Assembly (NCBI GenBank): GCA_028287725.1
Contig: JAQBPC010000333.1
Location: forward strand, 1 to 9,989
Length of the DNA: 9,989 bases
Direction of reading: 5' to 3'
Source of the DNA: Chloroflexota bacterium
GTDB lineage: Bacteria > Chloroflexota > UBA5177 > JANWHV01
In this document: positions 7,878-9,989 of the stretch, one piece after another
Position numbering within the stretch: the first letter of the stretch is position 1
How the letters are laid out: every line of letters begins with the position of its first letter
Notes under the pieces: model-generated
What the model was told of the DNA's origin: nothing
The model's input: only the letters and a program-made list of their open reading frames with translations
Databases searched by the model: none
Translations under genes and position numbers: made by a program

Positions 7878-7885
7878 GCTATGCT
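7877..7885 (+). promoter_or_regulatory. Extended -10 promoter element for the acetyltransferase gene
   Basis: TGCTATGCT (7877-7885) reads as TG-N-TATGCT, an extended -10, with four of six core bases matching. The expected -35 region overlaps the palindrome's left half and matches poorly, as is common for extended -10 promoters. Predicted start near 7892 gives a leader of about 59 bases before ATG 7951. A factor bound to the palindrome would block or contact RNA polymerase. Confidence 0.4.
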
Positions 7886-7950
7886 TGGCGTGATTGGGCG
7901 AGGACGATTACCGCTCTCGCCGTCCAACGAAAGATTTGGGAGGGTCGCGC

Positions 7951-8550
7951 ATGCCTGCCAAAGCCGGCACGTCTCCATTGGCGGAAGTAACATGCCGGCC
8001 GGTCACGGCCGATCGCTGGTCCGACTTCGAGCAGTTGTTTGGCGAGCGCGGCGCCTGCGCCGGCTGTTGGTGCATGTACTTGAAGCTGCCGCGCGCTACT
8101 TTTGACCGGCAGAAGGGTGCCGAAAACAAGGAAGCAATACGGGCAGAGATCATTGGCGGCGGCACGCCGGGGTTGCTTGCCTATGCCGGCGACGAGCCGG
8201 CCGGCTGGTGCGCCATCGCCCCTCGTGATGCATATCCTGCGCTAGCCCGATCACGGATTCTCAAACCGGTCGACGAGTCGCCGGTCTGGTCGGTCACCTG
8301 CTTCTTCGTAGCCAGGCCATATCGCCGCCAGGGTCTGGCGGCGCGTCTCCTCAGGGCTGCCGTGGACCATGCAGCGACGCATGGCGCCACGATCGTCGAA
8401 GGATACCCGGTCGATTCTCGACAGGACAAGATGCCCGACACATCCGCCTGGATGGGCCTGGCGAGCACGTTCCAGGCAGTGGGCTTTACCGAGGTTGCAC
8501 GGCGCTCTGAGTCTCGGCCAATCATGCGCTACCGGATTGGCAAGCGCTGA
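7951..8550 (+). CDS. GNAT-family N-acetyltransferase with C-x-x-C-W-C motif
   Basis: 199 residues. ATG 7951 is chosen because GGGAGGG at 7938-7944 lies 6 bases upstream; the frame is open to a TTG at 7894, but that start has no SD. GNAT enzymes transfer an acyl group from acyl-CoA to an amine. The CoA pyrophosphate-binding motif A is seen as VTCFFVARPYRRQGLAARLL, with RRQGLA at residues 125-130. The preceding strand, GLLAYAGDEPAGWCAIAPR (about 74-92), is also typical. Near the N-terminus, GACAGCWCMYL carries Cys 36, 39 and 41, a signature of a GNAT subgroup common in actinobacteria and Chloroflexota. These cysteines might bind metal or be redox active, but that is inference. The end (FQAVGFTEVARRSESRPIMRYRI) matches the GNAT C-terminal strand pair. 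Substrate unknown. It stands alone with its own apparent promoter between two peptide-type binding-protein genes. Confidence 0.88.
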   Translation: MPAKAGTSPLAEVTCRPVTADRWSDFEQLFGERGACAGCWCMYLKLPRATFDRQKGAENKEAIRAEIIGGGTPGLLAYAGDEPAGWCAIAPRDAYPALARSRILKPVDESPVWSVTCFFVARPYRRQGLAARLLRAAVDHAATHGATIVEGYPVDSRQDKMPDTSAWMGLASTFQAVGFTEVARRSESRPIMRYRIGKR

Positions 8551-8617
8551 GCGGTACGGTGCCCGCGGTATGCCGGCGACACGGTTTTCTCGGCGCCGGC
8601 TCCGTGCCACGACCCGC

Positions 8618-8634
8618 GCCCGGTGAGGCCGGGC
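8618..8634 (+). terminator. GC-rich hairpin after the acetyltransferase gene
   Basis: GCCCGG at 8618-8623 pairs with CCGGGC at 8629-8634 around a 5-base loop, 68 bases after the acetyltransferase stop and before the next promoter candidate. It lacks a T-tract. A looser stem, CACGG 8580-8584 with CCGTG 8602-8606, lies just upstream. The position suits a terminator; strength is unproven. Confidence 0.3.
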
Positions 8635-8687
8635 ACTCGAGAGCAGGAACGGCAGTCACCCGCCGATCCTGACAGATTCCACCCTAC

Positions 8688-8717
8688 TTGACAGCTAGCA
8701 TCCTTCGAACCGATACT
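8688..8717 (+). promoter_or_regulatory. Candidate sigma-70 promoter upstream of the second family 5 binding protein
   Basis: A perfect TTGACA at 8688-8693 is followed after 18 bases by GATACT at 8712-8717, four of six matches to the -10 consensus. It follows the acetyltransferase hairpin and points at the gene starting at 9108. Predicted start is near 8724, which implies an unusually long leader; a nearer promoter may exist but I do not see a good one. Confidence 0.4.
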
Positions 8718-9107
8718 GACTGCGCAGAAGGACCAGACCGGGTACAAGGTTCGGCGCGGAACCCTACCATCCAGTGCCGTTCAGCGCGTCGTGACGCCAG
8801 CGTATACGAGCGAGTGCCTGTTGATCTGGCGGCGTTTCCGCTATTCAGCACCGAGCTAGGCTGTTCCGCGACCCAGAGTCAGTTGGCGGGAGGTGCTATG
8901 GAGTAGTGCTGTTCGTGGAGGATCCCGCGGAGGCGATATCGTATCAGGCGTCTTCTCATTCTATGTGTGGCTTTGCTCAACTCTCACGCAGTCTACCTGC
9001 AGTCAGACCGGTATCCTCTGCCACCTGACAGCACTCCCGATTGGGGATTGGCAGGTCGGTAGGGGGGATTCCGCCAAAGAGTTGTAGGACATTAGGAGGT
9101 CAAACGC

Positions 9108-9989
9108 ATGAGCCTCTTCCGTCCCCGAGCGCGGGCGCTGGTGACCGGCGCAACGCTGACGGCGTTGCTCGCCGGCGCGGTAAGCCCGGTGCACGCGCAC
9201 CGGCCACTCCAAGCGGCAAGGGCCGCCGCCAACGTACTGGTGTATCCCTTAGCTGCCAAGGTGCTGTGGCCAGGTACGCTGGACCCCTCGCTGGTTTCAG
9301 CGCTAGCCGACCTTGACGTCATCCAAAAGATCTACGCTGGTCTGGTAAAGCAGGCCTATGACGACAGGACTCATCAATTCAAGGTCGTGCCGGACTTAGC
9401 CACCGGAATGCCGGCTGTCAGCAAGGACGGTCTCACCTATACCTTCAAGATTCGTCCCGATGCAAAGTTTTCAGATGGCAAGCCGGTTACGGCCCAGGAC
9501 TTCGTCTGGAGCCTCATGCGCGTTCTCGATCCCAAAGCGCAGTCCCCAGTCTCCTATTACTTGTATGACATCAAGGGCGCCTCGGACTACAACGCCGGCA
9601 AGGCGAAGTCATTTGGCGTGAAGGCAATCGACGCCGGCACGTTGCAAATCACACTGGTCCACCCCGTTGTCTACTTCCTGTACGAGATGACCTATCCGAC
9701 GTATTTCGCGGTCGAACAAAGCGTAAAGGTTGGCGCGCCGCTCACCTCCACGCCTTCGATGGTAGTTGGCGCCGGCCCCTGGATGGTCAAGGGCGGAGCC
9801 TGGAATTACCGCAGCCAGATCACGCTCGTGCCCAATCCGAATTACTACGGCTCAAAGAAGTTCAAGCTCACGGAGATCGATATCGCGTTCACCGGCACCA
9901 ATGAGACGATGCTCGCCGCATACAAGAGCGGCCAGTATCCGCTTGCCTGGCTGCCGGCCGCCGATGTCGCGAGTTACCGGGGTAAGCCG
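9108..9989 (+). CDS. Family 5 (oligopeptide/dipeptide-type) solute-binding protein, 3' end outside window
   Basis: The frame is open from ATG 9108 to the window end, 294 residues, about half of a normal SBP_bac_5 protein. AGGAGGT at 9094-9100, 7 bases upstream, is an ideal SD. The N-terminus is a Sec signal peptide (FRPRARALVTGATLTALLAGAV) with likely cleavage after VHA at residue 30; no lipobox Cys. Family features are WPGTLDPSLVSALADLDVIQKIYAGLVK, VVPDLATGMPAVSKDGLTYTFKIRPDAKFSDGKPVTAQDFVWSLMRVLDP, GAGPWMVKGG, LVPNPNYYG, and TMLAAYKSGQYPLAW. The protein would capture peptides or similar solutes outside the membrane for an Opp/Dpp-type importer, whose permease and ATPase genes may follow beyond the window. 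It is a distant paralogue of the amber-interrupted gene at 6049: the same motifs occur in the same order, but identity looks low. Confidence 0.9.
   Translation, partial: MSLFRPRARALVTGATLTALLAGAVSPVHAHRPLQAARAAANVLVYPLAAKVLWPGTLDPSLVSALADLDVIQKIYAGLVKQAYDDRTHQFKVVPDLATGMPAVSKDGLTYTFKIRPDAKFSDGKPVTAQDFVWSLMRVLDPKAQSPVSYYLYDIKGASDYNAGKAKSFGVKAIDAGTLQITLVHPVVYFLYEMTYPTYFAVEQSVKVGAPLTSTPSMVVGAGPWMVKGGAWNYRSQITLVPNPNYYGSKKFKLTEIDIAFTGTNETMLAAYKSGQYPLAWLPAADVASYRGKP

Larger units (their letters stand above)
8551..9107. other. 557-base intergenic region without a convincing gene
   Basis: This stretch holds the hairpin and the promoter candidate listed separately. Short open frames in it (for example 8688-8906 and 8893-9087) lack a proper start or any recognisable protein pattern. 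Small symmetrical motifs occur, such as CGTATACG at 8801-8808, CGATATCG at 8934-8941, and GCGTC/GACGC arms at 8786-8797. None forms a recognisable riboswitch, T-box, tRNA or repeat element. If the promoter at 8688 is used, about 380 bases form a long untranslated leader for the downstream binding-protein gene. Confidence 0.6.

Noticed and set aside
8688..8906. 72-codon open frame in the long gap
   Set aside because: Its TTG start is the -35 element of the promoter candidate, no SD precedes it, and the product shows no known pattern.
9003..9322. Minus-strand open frames overlapping the start of the second family 5 binding protein
   Set aside because: They overlap a gene with an ideal SD and signal peptide and have no recognisable content.

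Overview
This is a GC-rich bacterial window in which every supported gene lies on the plus strand. Strong Shine-Dalgarno (SD) sites, Sec-type signal peptides and many solute-binding proteins without a nearby ATPase suggest a Chloroflexota (Thermomicrobia- or Ktedonobacteria-like) heterotroph. That placement is an inference from protein style, not a proven taxonomy.

Left part (1-5810) is a sugar or polyol utilisation region. It holds the C-terminal part of an FGGY carbohydrate kinase, then a class III PLP aminotransferase of the glutamate-1-semialdehyde aminomutase (GSAM) type behind its own likely promoter. After these comes a compact CUT1-type ABC importer: a family 1 solute-binding protein, a MalF-like permease starting with TTG, and a MalG-like permease overlapping it by 4 bases. 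No ATPase is present, so a shared MsmX/UgpC-like ATPase from elsewhere is presumed. The kinase would phosphorylate what the importer brings in; the role of the aminotransferase in this setting is unclear.

Middle part (5811-8640) has a family 5 (oligopeptide/dipeptide-type) solute-binding protein gene cut by one in-frame amber codon at 6835-6837, with intact coding on both sides. It is followed by an inverted repeat directly after its stop. Next is a GNAT acetyltransferase with a C-x-x-C-W-C motif, preceded by a perfect 18-bp palindrome abutting an extended -10 element, which looks like an operator and promoter.

Right part (8551-9989) is a 557-base gap with a TTGACA promoter candidate and no convincing gene. 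It leads into a second, apparently intact family 5 solute-binding protein that runs off the window end, probably the first gene of a peptide-type ABC operon.

I see no CRISPR array, tRNA, rRNA, insertion sequence or clear new system. The points most worth checking are the amber-interrupted binding protein, the 18-bp palindrome and the aminotransferase placed in a sugar cassette.
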